The notes under the pieces were generated by a model. That model was given only the letters and a program-made list of their open reading frames with translations, did not search any database and had not been told where the DNA came from. Of a stretch of DNA of 64,000 nucleotides, positions 8,633 through 17,148 are shown one piece after another. The DNA lies in NCBI GenBank assembly GCA_040219735.1, contig JAVJRX010000047.1, one strand, 5' to 3'. The stretch's first letter is position 1, and every line of letters starts with the position of its first letter. Source of the DNA: Coleofasciculus sp040219735 (GTDB taxonomy: Bacteria > Cyanobacteriota > Cyanobacteriia > Cyanobacteriales > Coleofasciculaceae). Made by a program: the position numbers and the translations under genes.

Positions 8633-10768
8633 TTAAGCCTTTACTAATTGCACGATCTTGGCGTGGGAAGGCTTCCCGGCACCATTGACGTAGAAAAGCA
8701 TGTAGTGGCCTGGTGGGCTGAAATGGTCGTTAGTCGGAGCGCTAAAGCTGATGCTAGTGTTGTTGTCAGTTCCACTAGGTTGTTGGTCTTGGATCTCTAG
8801 TTCTACCAAGCGTTGACCCATATCAAAAGAGTGAGTTGCCGAACCCAATTTCACCAGAACCACAGAACCTGAGTTATCTGTAGAGGCGTTGCTCACAGAG
8901 ATAGTTTGAGAGGCGCCGTATTGTAGTTGTGTAATATCTGTCTCAATTTCTGGGCGGGGACTCGCTCCGAAGAGATAGGGCGGGTAAAATATTGCATGTT
9001 GCCAGATCTCGCCGCTATTGCCGTCAGTGCCTTTCTCGACAAACGCGAAATCGTTCTTGGTATCTAGACGAACGGTTCCGTCCTCATCATATCTGGCGGC
9101 GCGAGAGTTGTTGCCACCCATGACTAACACCCGTGCATCTGGTAACAGCAAAGCGTTGTTGTGATAAAGCCTGGGTTCAACATCCGGGTTCATCAGCTTG
9201 GTGCGGAAGCCTTGGTGGTCGGTTTGGGTGGCATCTGGAATCAACAAGGTCGGGTTGTAAGCCGGACGGGTTTCGGCGTAGTTACCTCCGTTGACTACCA
9301 AAATTTCCTTGGTCGGCAGAATGACAGCCTGTTCCATAGCCCGCTTGCCATAGCGACCTAAACTGGAGGACTGCTTTACATACTTATAATTCAGTGGTAA
9401 GGCTTTTACTTTACCCTCTACGATATCCTCAGTTTCGAGTAGAATGTCTTCGTCAATTTTGGCAAAAAAGTTCTTATCGATCTCCCACGAACCTTTAGTG
9501 TTAGTGTCTTGTGCGCCTGGTGCTTTCCAACGCTCTAGGCTGGCAGCAATGGTTGCTCCCTTGATGACATCTTTTCCTGGTCCAATACCAATGTTATTGG
9601 TGCCCATGATGCCACCCATTAAGAGGACATCTCCGTTAGGAGAACTCGGGTCTATTACTGCAGTACCATAGACTTTGTTGATGGCTTTTCTGTCAGGACC
9701 TTTCTCGAAGCTTATGGTATACTTTCCGGTTCCGGGGTCTTTATCGAAGATTACGAAATAGCTATGGACGCTTGCGTGAGCAATCTTAGCCTCGTTTTTA
9801 CCGCCACCATCTCCTGTGATTAAGAATCGGTTTTGCTGTTGGGTTGGCAGTATGCGTGCATAAAGGTCTATGATGTCAGACCCGAAGTTCTCGTCGTTCA
9901 TCCGAGTTAAAAACGGATTGTTGGGGAGATTTTTGACATCGATAGACTGCCAAGTTTTGTTTGTGGGATCGTAAATTTCTACCAGAGTGCTAATAAGTTC
10001 TGGGGAAGTCGCTGAGAGTCCCGAGAAGGCAGCAATTTCCCCGTCAGCTAGCGGGACGAGGGTAGGATACCAGTGACCGTCCTTGGTTAAACCTAAGGTT
10101 TCCCAAGTCCGATCTTGCCAGTGAAAAATATTGGCATTTCTCGAGCCTAAGAAGCGCACGCCGGGGTAGTAGCGTCGAGTCCCCCCGACAAATAATACAT
10201 CTCCGCTGGGTAGCTGTAAATGACCGGAACAGAAAAGGTCATTTATTTCACCTTCTACCTCCGCTGGGGGCGATGAAATACGCTCGAAAGGAGATTGGGT
10301 GAAGTCTGGTTGGGGGTTATAATAGAAATCAGAAAGGGAAGGATCGAAGATGGATGTGTTGTTGACGACATCGTAATTACTATTATCAAGACCGTCTTCG
10401 ATTTTGCCATCTGCCGTAACGTGGTTGCGGTTGCTGCTGCCGTTGGCAATTAAGACTTTTGAGTTTGGTAATAGCGCTACGTGAACAGCTTGCATCCGAT
10501 CCTTTTCTTCGGGCATTGGCAACATATACCAAGCACCCATTTCTGTCGGACAACCTTCGTAGGTTAGGAATTTATTCTTGAGGTTGTTTCGCAGTTTAGT
10601 TTCTAGCTGACTAGGAGTTCCGGTGCAGATTGAAGCGGAGGACGAGCCTCCGTCATCGGCTAGCGCGTAACTCCAGTCGCAAAAGATGACTGCTACTGCC
10701 AGGACAAAGATTGTCAATATCTTCAGGAGTTTGTTTCGCGTCGCGATTGTCAATTGTTCTTGCTTCAT
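8633..10768 (-). CDS. Secreted copper-radical oxidase (galactose/glyoxal oxidase-like)
   Basis: A 711-residue protein with a Sec signal (residues about 13-37, ending YALA). It contains kelch-type propeller repeats (VLIANG, VLFVGG, VLLMGG, ILVVNGG, VLVMGG) and a C-terminal Ig-like DUF1929 domain. All copper-radical ligands can be aligned: Cys180 (DLFCSGHLQL) and Tyr234 (GHWYPT), the cross-linked radical pair; Tyr535-His536 (RLYHNNALLLPDARV); and His646 (GSATHSFDMGQR). Such enzymes oxidise primary alcohols or aldehydes with O2 and release H2O2. The DyP peroxidase gene follows on the same strand, suggesting co-expression and use of that peroxide. The substrate is unknown; polysaccharide alcohol groups or small aldehydes are possible. 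Confidence 0.9.
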   Translation of the reverse strand: MKQEQLTIATRNKLLKILTIFVLAVAVIFCDWSYALADDGGSSSASICTGTPSQLETKLRNNLKNKFLTYEGCPTEMGAWYMLPMPEEKDRMQAVHVALLPNSKVLIANGSSNRNHVTADGKIEDGLDNSNYDVVNNTSIFDPSLSDFYYNPQPDFTQSPFERISSPPAEVEGEINDLFCSGHLQLPSGDVLFVGGTRRYYPGVRFLGSRNANIFHWQDRTWETLGLTKDGHWYPTLVPLADGEIAAFSGLSATSPELISTLVEIYDPTNKTWQSIDVKNLPNNPFLTRMNDENFGSDIIDLYARILPTQQQNRFLITGDGGGKNEAKIAHASVHSYFVIFDKDPGTGKYTISFEKGPDRKAINKVYGTAVIDPSSPNGDVLLMGGIMGTNNIGIGPGKDVIKGATIAASLERWKAPGAQDTNTKGSWEIDKNFFAKIDEDILLETEDIVEGKVKALPLNYKYVKQSSSLGRYGKRAMEQAVILPTKEILVVNGGNYAETRPAYNPTLLIPDATQTDHQGFRTKLMNPDVEPRLYHNNALLLPDARVLVMGGNNSRAARYDEDGTVRLDTKNDFAFVEKGTDGNSGEIWQHAIFYPPYLFGASPRPEIETDITQLQYGASQTISVSNASTDNSGSVVLVKLGSATHSFDMGQRLVELEIQDQQPSGTDNNTSISFSAPTNDHFSPPGHYMLFYVNGAGKPSHAKIVQLVKA

Positions 10769-11443
10769 TATTTTATTTGTTCACTTCTATTAACTTCCCC
10801 TCAAAATGTCAAACCAGACAGAAAATTAGTAATTTTCTCCGCCTACTTTTGTACCTTTAAAAACCATCACCTCTAGAATCTAAATTGCACTTTAATTCCA
10901 GCAGAAACTGTGTCCAGTCCAGAAAATTAAGCCTGAGAAATACCAATTCTACAGACACAATTACCTGTCCGACAAGAGGAATTTGTTTCTAATCGGATGA
11001 TACCCCTCTTTTGACTCAAATAGGTACGCAAAGATTATACCCATCAGTCATGAGGAAAATGAACCCATCCTCATTGGAAAACACTGCACACTGATAGGGT
11101 GTGAGAGGAACGCAAATTAATTTGCTTTGTATTGTTCTTGGCAATTATAACTTCTATCTAAAGAGGTATGTCAAGGGTAATACACTGGTCTGAGAAAATT
11201 TTTCTGTTTGGGCTTCGTCTGACAACCCTTTGGGACTAGTTGTAAAGAATTATTAAGGGCTGTATTGAGGGGTTAAGCAAAGTTGTAAAAATCTAACTAA
11301 ATAGTTGGACAAAAGTTTTGGGCGCTGTATAAAGTTTTATAAATATTGTCTCAATGCTTGTGATATAACAACTTGGCTTGTTTTTACATTTCTTAACGCA
11401 GAGCTGTTTATTTATGTCTGACCACTTATTCTGTAGAATAGTT
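10769..11443. other. Intergenic region upstream of the oxidase gene
   Basis: About 675 bp, AT-rich, with no supported gene on either strand. It must hold the promoter of the minus-strand oxidase-peroxidase pair. I see no clear operator, riboswitch or terminator hairpin. Confidence 0.4.
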
Positions 11444-12079
11444 TCATCTGGTTCCCTGAATTTTTCGTTGCGGATTAGATAGCCACTGTAATCCCAACAA
11501 GACACCATTTAAAGCAAACGCCAAAATCGCCACAGTAATTGCCCCCGCCCAAATTTTATCGTAGCGACTCTGAGAAACTCCCTCAAACAGTAGTAATCCT
11601 AATCCTCCAGCCCCAAACTTAGCACCAATTGTGGCAATCGCGATCGCGACAATTGTTGCCAGACGTATTCCGGCAATTCCAATGGGTAAAATTAGGGGAA
11701 CTTGTACCCACCACCACCGTTGCCAGGAATTCATTCCCATCCCGCGTGCGGCTTCTAAGATTTCGGGATCAATTGATTGTAATGCCACCAAAAAATTTCG
11801 TACCAGAATCACTTGGGTATAGAGAATCATCGCCACCACTACCGATTGACGATTTAACCCAAAAAGTGGCACAAGCAGAATAATGAGCGCTAGACTCGGT
11901 ATGGTGTAGAGGATGCCCAGAATACCTAAAATGGGAATATTCAGCCAACTGTAGCGAGTAATCAGTAAGGATAAGGGAAGCGCGATCGCGACAGCAATCA
12001 GTACAGCTAAACCCGTCATCTGGAGATGTTCGAGCAGTAATTGAACAATATCTTCAGGATTTTTAATAATATAGTTCAT
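11444..12079 (-). CDS. ABC transporter permease, OpuC/ProW type
   Basis: A 211-residue integral membrane protein of the same family as the permease at 5641-6285. It has the EAA loop ILEAARGMGMNSWQRWWWVQ and the signature ATIGAKFGAGGLGLLLFEGV. The two could form the heteromeric pore of one importer, as OpuCB and OpuCD do, although they sit 5 kb apart on opposite strands. No ATPase or binding-protein gene adjoins it. It is divergent from the EgtC-like gene, 63 bp between starts, so they may share a control region. Confidence 0.87.
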   Translation of the reverse strand: MNYIIKNPEDIVQLLLEHLQMTGLAVLIAVAIALPLSLLITRYSWLNIPILGILGILYTIPSLALIILLVPLFGLNRQSVVVAMILYTQVILVRNFLVALQSIDPEILEAARGMGMNSWQRWWWVQVPLILPIGIAGIRLATIVAIAIATIGAKFGAGGLGLLLFEGVSQSRYDKIWAGAITVAILAFALNGVLLGLQWLSNPQRKIQGTR

Positions 12080-12142
12080 CAGGATTTCATTTCAGCCTAA
12101 AATATAAATGGATTCAATGGAATAGGATATAAACCAATAAGC

Positions 12143-12931
12143 ATGTGCCGATTACTAGGCTACCTAGGTTCCCCTCTCCAACTCGATCAGCTTTTGTATA
12201 AACCTGAACATTCCCTGGTTGTCCAAAGTTACTTACCAAAGGAGATGAAATCGGGTGTCGTCAATGCTGATGGATTGGGCATTGGCTGGTATCATTTAAC
12301 TCAGGATGTTGAGCCGTTTACCTACAAAAATACGCTACCCATCTGGAACGATACGAATCTACCGGAATTGAGCCGTTATGTGGAATCCGACTGTGTATTG
12401 GCGTATGTTCGGAGTGCTACACCAGGTCAAGCCTTGCATCTGGGAAACTGTCAGCCCTTTCGCCGCGAGCGCTTGTTATTCATTCACAACGGTTTTATCC
12501 AACATTTCCGTCAAACCCTATATCGAGCCATTCGCGATCGCCTGAGTGATGAAATTTATCAATCAATCCACGGTACAACCGATTCTGAGCATATTTTTGC
12601 CCTCTTTGTCAATGAACTCCAAGCGGCTCCCGATGCTTCCATAGAGAAAGCCTTGTCGCAAACCTTGATCCAGTTGACACAATTAGCCCAATCCGATCAA
12701 GTCAGCTTTTCTGCAAATGTGGTTATCAGTGATGGGCATAGCCTAGTTGCCAGTCGCTATGCATTGGATACCAGTGCACCGTCTCTATACTGGTTAAGGG
12801 ATGACCCAAATTACCCTAACGCTGTCATGATTGCCTCTGAACCCTTGTTTGCTGGAAATTGGCACAGTTTCCCAACCAATAGCCTCCTGGTGGTTAAAGA
12901 GGATTTGGAGGTTCACATCAATCGACTCTAA
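12143..12931 (+). CDS. egtC: Class-II glutamine amidotransferase, EgtC-like
   Basis: A 262-residue Ntn-type amidohydrolase. After removal of Met1 the protein begins CRLLGYLG, so Cys2 is the N-terminal nucleophile. Further family features are GLGIGWY, AYVRSAT, NCQPFRR, FIHNGFI and TDSEHIFALF. EgtC removes glutamate from gamma-glutamyl-hercynylcysteine sulfoxide in mycobacterial ergothioneine synthesis; in other lineages homologues serve as general gamma-glutamyl hydrolases. egtB and egtD are not in this window, so the pathway role is inferred from family resemblance only. A likely terminator follows about 110 bp later. Confidence 0.8.
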   Translation: MCRLLGYLGSPLQLDQLLYKPEHSLVVQSYLPKEMKSGVVNADGLGIGWYHLTQDVEPFTYKNTLPIWNDTNLPELSRYVESDCVLAYVRSATPGQALHLGNCQPFRRERLLFIHNGFIQHFRQTLYRAIRDRLSDEIYQSIHGTTDSEHIFALFVNELQAAPDASIEKALSQTLIQLTQLAQSDQVSFSANVVISDGHSLVASRYALDTSAPSLYWLRDDPNYPNAVMIASEPLFAGNWHSFPTNSLLVVKEDLEVHINRL

Positions 12932-13043
12932 ACACTGATAATGTCGTGGAAGTTAACCAACTCCCAAGGATGCCGATGCACCGCCATTTCAATGCCGTTG
13001 CCGTTTGTGCTATTCTAAGAATACCTACCATCTCATTTTTCTC

Positions 13044-13075
13044 AACCCAGCGCTCTCTCACGCTCGGGTTTTTCT
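13044..13075 (+). terminator. Likely rho-independent terminator after the egtC-like gene
   Basis: AACCC-AGCG pairs with CGCT-(C)-GGGTT around an 8-nt loop, one bulged C, followed by TTTCT. Its position suits the end of the amidotransferase transcript. Confidence 0.6.
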
Positions 13076-13299
13076 AGATGTCTCACTGAGTCGAATAGGT
13101 ATAGCTTGAGTTCTATAACTTAGCTCTTAAGATTAGCTGAAGATATGTTCAGGGTACTTTTTTCACGGCTTCACTCTCTTTTAACAGGATGACGGAATCC
13201 TCTGATTGGGCAAAATTCCGCCATTCTAGATGCCTGCACTTTTCGCCTCATACCCCAGGTTTATTCCTTTATCTTACCGTGCCGAAGACAACTCCTCAC

Positions 13300-13488
13300 T
13301 TAGCCACGCCAATCGGGAAATTGACCCTGGAGACAGGCAGCTATTTCATCATTCCAGTCATCTTCTATTTTCGTAATCCACGCCTCAAACTTATCCTCAG
13401 TGCCGGCGTTGAACATTTTGTACCGCAGTTTTAACGACAATTTATCCCAGCGCACAGATTGGCTATGAGAGAATCTGCAATAAGTCAT
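13300..13488 (-). CDS. Small hypothetical protein
   Basis: A 62-residue frame preceded by GGGAG with 7 nt to its ATG, a good ribosome site. The sequence is acidic and tryptophan-rich in its second half (FEAWITKIEDDWNDEIAACL), with protein-like composition. I do not recognise the family. It could be a short intact gene or the N-terminal remainder of a longer one. It is isolated, between the egtC terminator and the por control region. Confidence 0.45.
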   Translation of the reverse strand: MTYCRFSHSQSVRWDKLSLKLRYKMFNAGTEDKFEAWITKIEDDWNDEIAACLQGQFPDWRG

Positions 13489-13776
13489 TCTTAAGCTCCC
13501 GATAATTATTAGTTAACTCAAAACCACTGATTTTCTAAACTTCTTTTAACAAATATATTGAATTGTAAAGAAAAAATCTAGGCGTTCAATAACACAACTC
13601 AGGTGATGATTCAATAGACGATTGGTGATACTGTATAGTATCAATAAGTAATTTCAATGAACCTTCAGCGTGACTAGACAAAAGCCCTTGAGTGAGCGAG
13701 GTCACACATTCTTACCCAGCCCATCTACCCGATCAACTGAAAACTTTTTGAGCAACTTAATCAACTCAACTGTAAG

Positions 13777-13833
13777 ATCATCAAGTAGCTCAGTGGTAAG
13801 AGAGTCTAAAAACAGTTAACGGCGGTTAACGGA
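13777..13833 (+). pseudogene. tRNA-like relic (5' half of a tRNA, probably Asn-like)
   Basis: The stretch contains GTAGCTCAGTGGTA, identical to the D-arm region of the intact tRNA-Asn at 4131-4202, followed about 20 nt later by GTTAAC as in its anticodon arm. No T-arm or matching acceptor 3' strand follows, so it cannot fold as a whole tRNA. It lies just upstream of por and could instead be part of the por leader by chance. Confidence 0.5.
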
Positions 13834-13844
13834 GTCTGAAGAGA

Positions 13845-14810
13845 ATGGAACAACATCAGAAATCGACGGTTGTGATTACGGGTGCCTCATCAGGGGTTGG
13901 TTTGTATGCTGCCAAAGCCCTGGCGCAAAGGGGAACATGGCATGTCGTGATGGCGTGTCGGAATTTAGAGAAAGCCCAGAACGCGGCTCAAGAGGTAGGT
14001 ATCCCCCAGGATAGCTACACAATTATGCCGATTGACTTGGGTAGCTTAGAGAGCGTGCGCCAGTTTGTGACCCAATTCCGGGAAAGTGGCAAGTCTCTAG
14101 ATGCTTTGGTGTGCAACGCCGCCATTTATATGCCTTTAATAAAGGAACCCCAGCGCTCGCCAGAAGGGTATGAATTAACCGTTGCCACAAATCACCTGGG
14201 ACATTTCCTCCTGTGCCACCTGATGCTAGAGGATTTGAAGCATTCCTCGGCTTCGTCTCCCCGGCTGGTGATTTTGGGAACGGTAACCCACAATCCCGAT
14301 GAATTGGGTGGGAAGATTCCACCGCGTCCAGATTTAGGTGAACTCAAAGGCTTTGAAACGGGATTCAAAGAACCTCACTCTATGATTGACGGCAAAAAGT
14401 TTGAACCCGTCAAAGCCTACAAAGACAGCAAAGTCTGTAATGTGCTGACGATGCGAGAACTGCATCGGCGCTATCACGAGTCAACAGGTATCGTTTTCAG
14501 TTCCCTTTATCCAGGATGTGTCGCCGATACACCCCTGTTCCGAAATCACTATCCCCTGTTTCAGAAACTCTTTCCCTTATTCCAGAAACACATCACTGGG
14601 GGGTACGTATCGCAGGAGTTAGCAGGTGAACGGGTTGCCGTCGTCGTTGCCGATCCTGAATATAGCCAATCCGGTGTCTATTGGAGTTGGGGGAACCGAC
14701 AGAAGAAAGAGGGCAAGTCCTTTGTGCAAAGGGTTTCTCCCCAAGCCCGCGATGATGAAAAAGGGGAGAGGATGTGGGAGTTGAGTGCCAAGTTAGTGGG
14801 AATCGTTTGA
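13845..14810 (+). CDS. por: Light-dependent protochlorophyllide oxidoreductase
   Basis: A 321-residue short-chain dehydrogenase. The NADPH-binding GASSGVG lies at residues 13-19, NAA follows at about 91-93, and the catalytic Tyr192 and Lys196 are in AYKDSK. POR-specific features are the Cys-containing segments, the insert around HNPDELGGKIPP, and the tail QKKEGKSFVQRVSPQARDDE. The enzyme reduces protochlorophyllide to chlorophyllide with NADPH in light, a step of chlorophyll synthesis at thylakoid membranes. Length is normal for cyanobacteria. It is a single gene with a relic tRNA segment in its upstream region. Confidence 0.97.
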   Translation: MEQHQKSTVVITGASSGVGLYAAKALAQRGTWHVVMACRNLEKAQNAAQEVGIPQDSYTIMPIDLGSLESVRQFVTQFRESGKSLDALVCNAAIYMPLIKEPQRSPEGYELTVATNHLGHFLLCHLMLEDLKHSSASSPRLVILGTVTHNPDELGGKIPPRPDLGELKGFETGFKEPHSMIDGKKFEPVKAYKDSKVCNVLTMRELHRRYHESTGIVFSSLYPGCVADTPLFRNHYPLFQKLFPLFQKHITGGYVSQELAGERVAVVVADPEYSQSGVYWSWGNRQKKEGKSFVQRVSPQARDDEKGERMWELSAKLVGIV

Positions 14811-15338
14811 GGAGAGAGGACTAGGGGTTGCCGTTTGTCCTAGCCGCTCTACATAACTAGTCAGGGCGATTCCTGAATTGCCCCGACTATAACTATCGGG
14901 AAAGTCGGCATTGAAATAATACAGTGTATTACGAAAGCGTTGACAATAGTTGTATTCTTCTTTACCATAGTTAGTATTCCTTCTAAAGAAGGTTACTAGG
15001 ACGTATTACAAGCAATGGAATTTGCTCTCATAGCAAGAAGAAAATCCCATTGCTGCTGACGATTGATGTTGACGACATTGAGCTAGGGAGCATTTACTAA
15101 AAAAGCCGTTAGGTTTTTCAAGCTTTGTTTGTTTAAAGTAGACAAAGCTTTGTGCGACGGCAAAACCTGTATCGATGGGGCTATTGGTTGAAAGAGATGG
15201 CTCTACCCGAACAGGTACTGGTAAATGAATGTTAGGGTGCATTTTCAGGTTCATGTGACGTGTTTGATAAGGGTCTTTATTTAAATAACGCCACTGATAG
15301 ATAAGAATGCGCGATCGCAACTCATTCTCTTTCAACAA
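14793..15338 (-). pseudogene. Decayed gene of unknown family
   Basis: An open frame at 15006-15338 (110 residues, including SPIDTGFAVAQSFVYFKQT) ends at a TAA. The same frame stays open directly after it for about 70 codons, down to a TAA at 14793-14795 that overlaps the por 3' end. That second part has strongly protein-like content (NYGKEEYNYCQRFRNTLYYF, then FNADFPDSYSRGNSG) but no start codon. Near 15030-15110 another frame looks better (QQQWDFLLAMRANSI), hinting at frameshifts. I do not recognise the family. Confidence 0.4.
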
Positions 15339-15360
15339 GAGATAGCGATCGCGCTTTTTT
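15309..15360 (+). terminator. Long hairpin built from two HIP1 sites with T-run
   Basis: GCGCGATCGC at 15309-15318 is the exact reverse complement of GCGATCGCGC at 15345-15354. An inner CTCTT/AAGAG stem lies between them, and TTTTTT follows. It has the form of a terminator for plus-strand transcription, but its paired HIP1 octamers could also be coincidental. Confidence 0.4.
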
Positions 15361-15375
15361 ACAGCATGAGCGATG

Positions 15376-15410
15376 GTGAAAGCCCCCGTACTTCAGTCGG
15401 GGGATGAAAC
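15376..15410 (-). repeat. IS605-end-like hairpin, copy 1
   Basis: A CCCCCG/CGGGGG hairpin with 9-nt loop flanked by GTGAAAG and ATGAAAC. Its reverse complement matches the element at 28316-28350 outside the loop. The shape is that of IS200/IS605 terminal hairpins, so it may be a solitary element end. Confidence 0.5.
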
Positions 15411-15413
15411 CGG

Positions 15414-16061
15414 TTACACTTCCAGGATTGGAGGTTGAGTCGTACTTGCCACTCGTATAACCCGACAGGGATTTCCGGCGGCGATAACATTGGCAGGAAT
15501 ACTTTTGGTAACAACGCTACCGGCACCAATCGTGGTATTATCGCCAATCGTGACACCTGGACAAATAATTGCACCGCCACCAATCCAGACATTATTACCA
15601 ATATTAATCGGTCTGGCGAGTTCGCGTCCGGTTAGTCTTTGGGTTGGATCGGTAGGATGATAGGCTGTATAAATCTGCACATAAGGTCCACATAACAGAT
15701 TATCGCCTAAATGAACCGTATTACAGTCGAGAATCACACAACCATAGTTCATATAGAGATTATCGCCGACATAGATATTACTGCCATAGTCACAGTAAAA
15801 GGGAGGACTAATTTGAGGATTAGATCCCAGCTTGCCAAATAAGTCCTGTAAAAGTTGCGATCGCGTCTCTACTTCGTCTTCCATTGTGGAGTTGTACAAG
15901 CGCGTCAGTTGACAGGCTCGATTATGTAATGCTTTTAATTCAGGGTCAGATGCTAGATATAGCTCTCCTGCTAACATCCTCTGTTTTTCGGTCATCTGCT
16001 TCATCAAAGCAATATCCAGCCAGTTTATCATTGTTTGCGTTTTGCCCGGTTTCCCCACCAT
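15414..16061 (-). CDS. Hexapeptide-repeat O-acetyltransferase (maltose/galactoside acetyltransferase, NodL family)
   Basis: A 215-residue frame. The N-terminal Mac domain is present (MTEKQRMLAGELYLASDPEL). Left-handed beta-helix hexapeptides follow (IYVGDN, VHLGDN, INIGNNVWIGGGAIICPGV, TIGDNTTIGAGSVVTKSIP), as does the active-site His in the segment YTAYHPTDP. Such enzymes transfer acetyl from acetyl-CoA to a sugar hydroxyl. The start is uncertain: residues 11, 20 and 23 are Met, and homologues usually begin near MTEKQRM. It follows ureB by 18 bp on the same strand, but no functional link is known. Confidence 0.9.
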   Translation of the reverse strand: MVGKPGKTQTMINWLDIALMKQMTEKQRMLAGELYLASDPELKALHNRACQLTRLYNSTMEDEVETRSQLLQDLFGKLGSNPQISPPFYCDYGSNIYVGDNLYMNYGCVILDCNTVHLGDNLLCGPYVQIYTAYHPTDPTQRLTGRELARPINIGNNVWIGGGAIICPGVTIGDNTTIGAGSVVTKSIPANVIAAGNPCRVIRVASTTQPPILEV

Positions 16062-16079
16062 TCTTTTGACGTGGAGAAG

Positions 16080-16394
16080 TCAATAATTATCCAGCGCCCC
16101 ATTCACTCTGCCATTAAACCCATAAACCTGACGGCTACCGACAAACGGTACCAACTCAACCTCCCGTTCATCTCCCGGTTCAAAGCGCACGGCTGTACCC
16201 GCCGGAATGTTTAACCGCATCCCCTTGGTTGGCTCTCGGTCAAATGATAGAGCGTCATTCACTTCATAGAAATGAAAATGAGAACCTACCTGAATCGGGC
16301 GATCGCCTGTATTCGCTACCGACAGGTGCAAGGTTGGACGCCCCACATTCAGTTCAATCTCTCCCTTTTGGATGATTTGTTCCCCTGGAATCAT
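16080..16394 (-). CDS. ureB: Urease beta subunit
   Basis: A 104-residue protein beginning MIPGEQI. It has the characteristic GSHFHFYEVNDALSFDR, GMRLNIPAGTAVRFEPGD and VYGFNGRVNG. UreB is the small structural beta subunit of the nickel urease (UreABC) that splits urea to ammonia and CO2. No other urease gene is in the window; dispersed urease genes are common in cyanobacteria. It could be transcribed together with the acetyltransferase gene, 18 bp downstream. Confidence 0.96.
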   Translation of the reverse strand: MIPGEQIIQKGEIELNVGRPTLHLSVANTGDRPIQVGSHFHFYEVNDALSFDREPTKGMRLNIPAGTAVRFEPGDEREVELVPFVGSRQVYGFNGRVNGALDNY

Positions 16395-16769
16395 CGTCTA
16401 TTTTTAATAAAAGTTTACAAAAGTACAAGTAATGTTGATTTCAATGACAGCAACTACTCCCAGCGCTGCAACTGCCTTGAGAACTGTCAACGAATCTAAA
16501 TCTGTTAATAATACACGACTATTTAGCCTGTTGGCTAGATAAATAATTTTAATTTTGTATACTTACCTTGATTAATGTTTACAATCATTAATGAGTTGGG
16601 AGTTCGGTGATCATGCGGATAAAAATTACGCTATTTTGCTGAGATAGCCAACCGCTAATTTTGATAAAAGTTAATTAGTCAACGCACAATTGGTAGGAAA
16701 ATGTAACATTTCCTTTGCAAAAATAAATTTTTCTAACAACTTGTAACGACAAGGAAATAAGTATCAGAT
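16395..16769. other. Divergent intergenic region
   Basis: About 375 bp between the minus-strand ureB and the plus-strand gene at 16770. It is AT-rich and must hold promoters in both directions. I see no gene and no clear operator. Confidence 0.4.
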
Positions 16770-17078
16770 ATGTCCTCAACCCAGTCAGCAACTCTTTCTC
16801 GCACGGATTTGTCCTTAAGCCAACAATTTGTCTCCAATCCATCCCAGCGACTGAATAAAACACATCATTATAAACTATCCAATGACCGTCACAACCATGT
16901 CTTCGTCCCGAAAGATGGCGGAATTCGGGCTTACATGACAGAACAAGGTCAAGGCGTAGAACCCGGTGATTATCTCATTTTGCACAGAGGCTCTACTTCA
17001 AATCGCTATCAAGTGGATAAGATTAATTACTATTCCAGCCCGCCTGATATGTGGATTGCGCTGCTGAAACAATGTTAA
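16770..17078 (+). CDS. Small conserved hypothetical protein
   Basis: A 102-residue basic protein; AAGGAA lies about 14 nt before the ATG. The N-terminal third is rich in Ser, Thr and Gln. The rest looks folded (HNHVFVPKDGGIRAYM, VEPGDYLILHRGSTSNRYQ, DMWIALLKQC) and could be a small beta-barrel. I do not recognise a named family and can assign no function. Confidence 0.6.
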   Translation: MSSTQSATLSRTDLSLSQQFVSNPSQRLNKTHHYKLSNDRHNHVFVPKDGGIRAYMTEQGQGVEPGDYLILHRGSTSNRYQVDKINYYSSPPDMWIALLKQC

Positions 17079-17148
17079 GTTGAAGTAGATCCGAATGGCT
17101 ATTAAGCTGTCACGCATTTAAATTGGGAATGGGTAGCGAGCAAGATGC

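Noticed and set aside
5641..12931. A complete ergothioneine synthesis and uptake locus
   Set aside because: egtB, egtD, a binding protein and an ATPase are all absent; only an EgtC-like gene and two permeases are seen.
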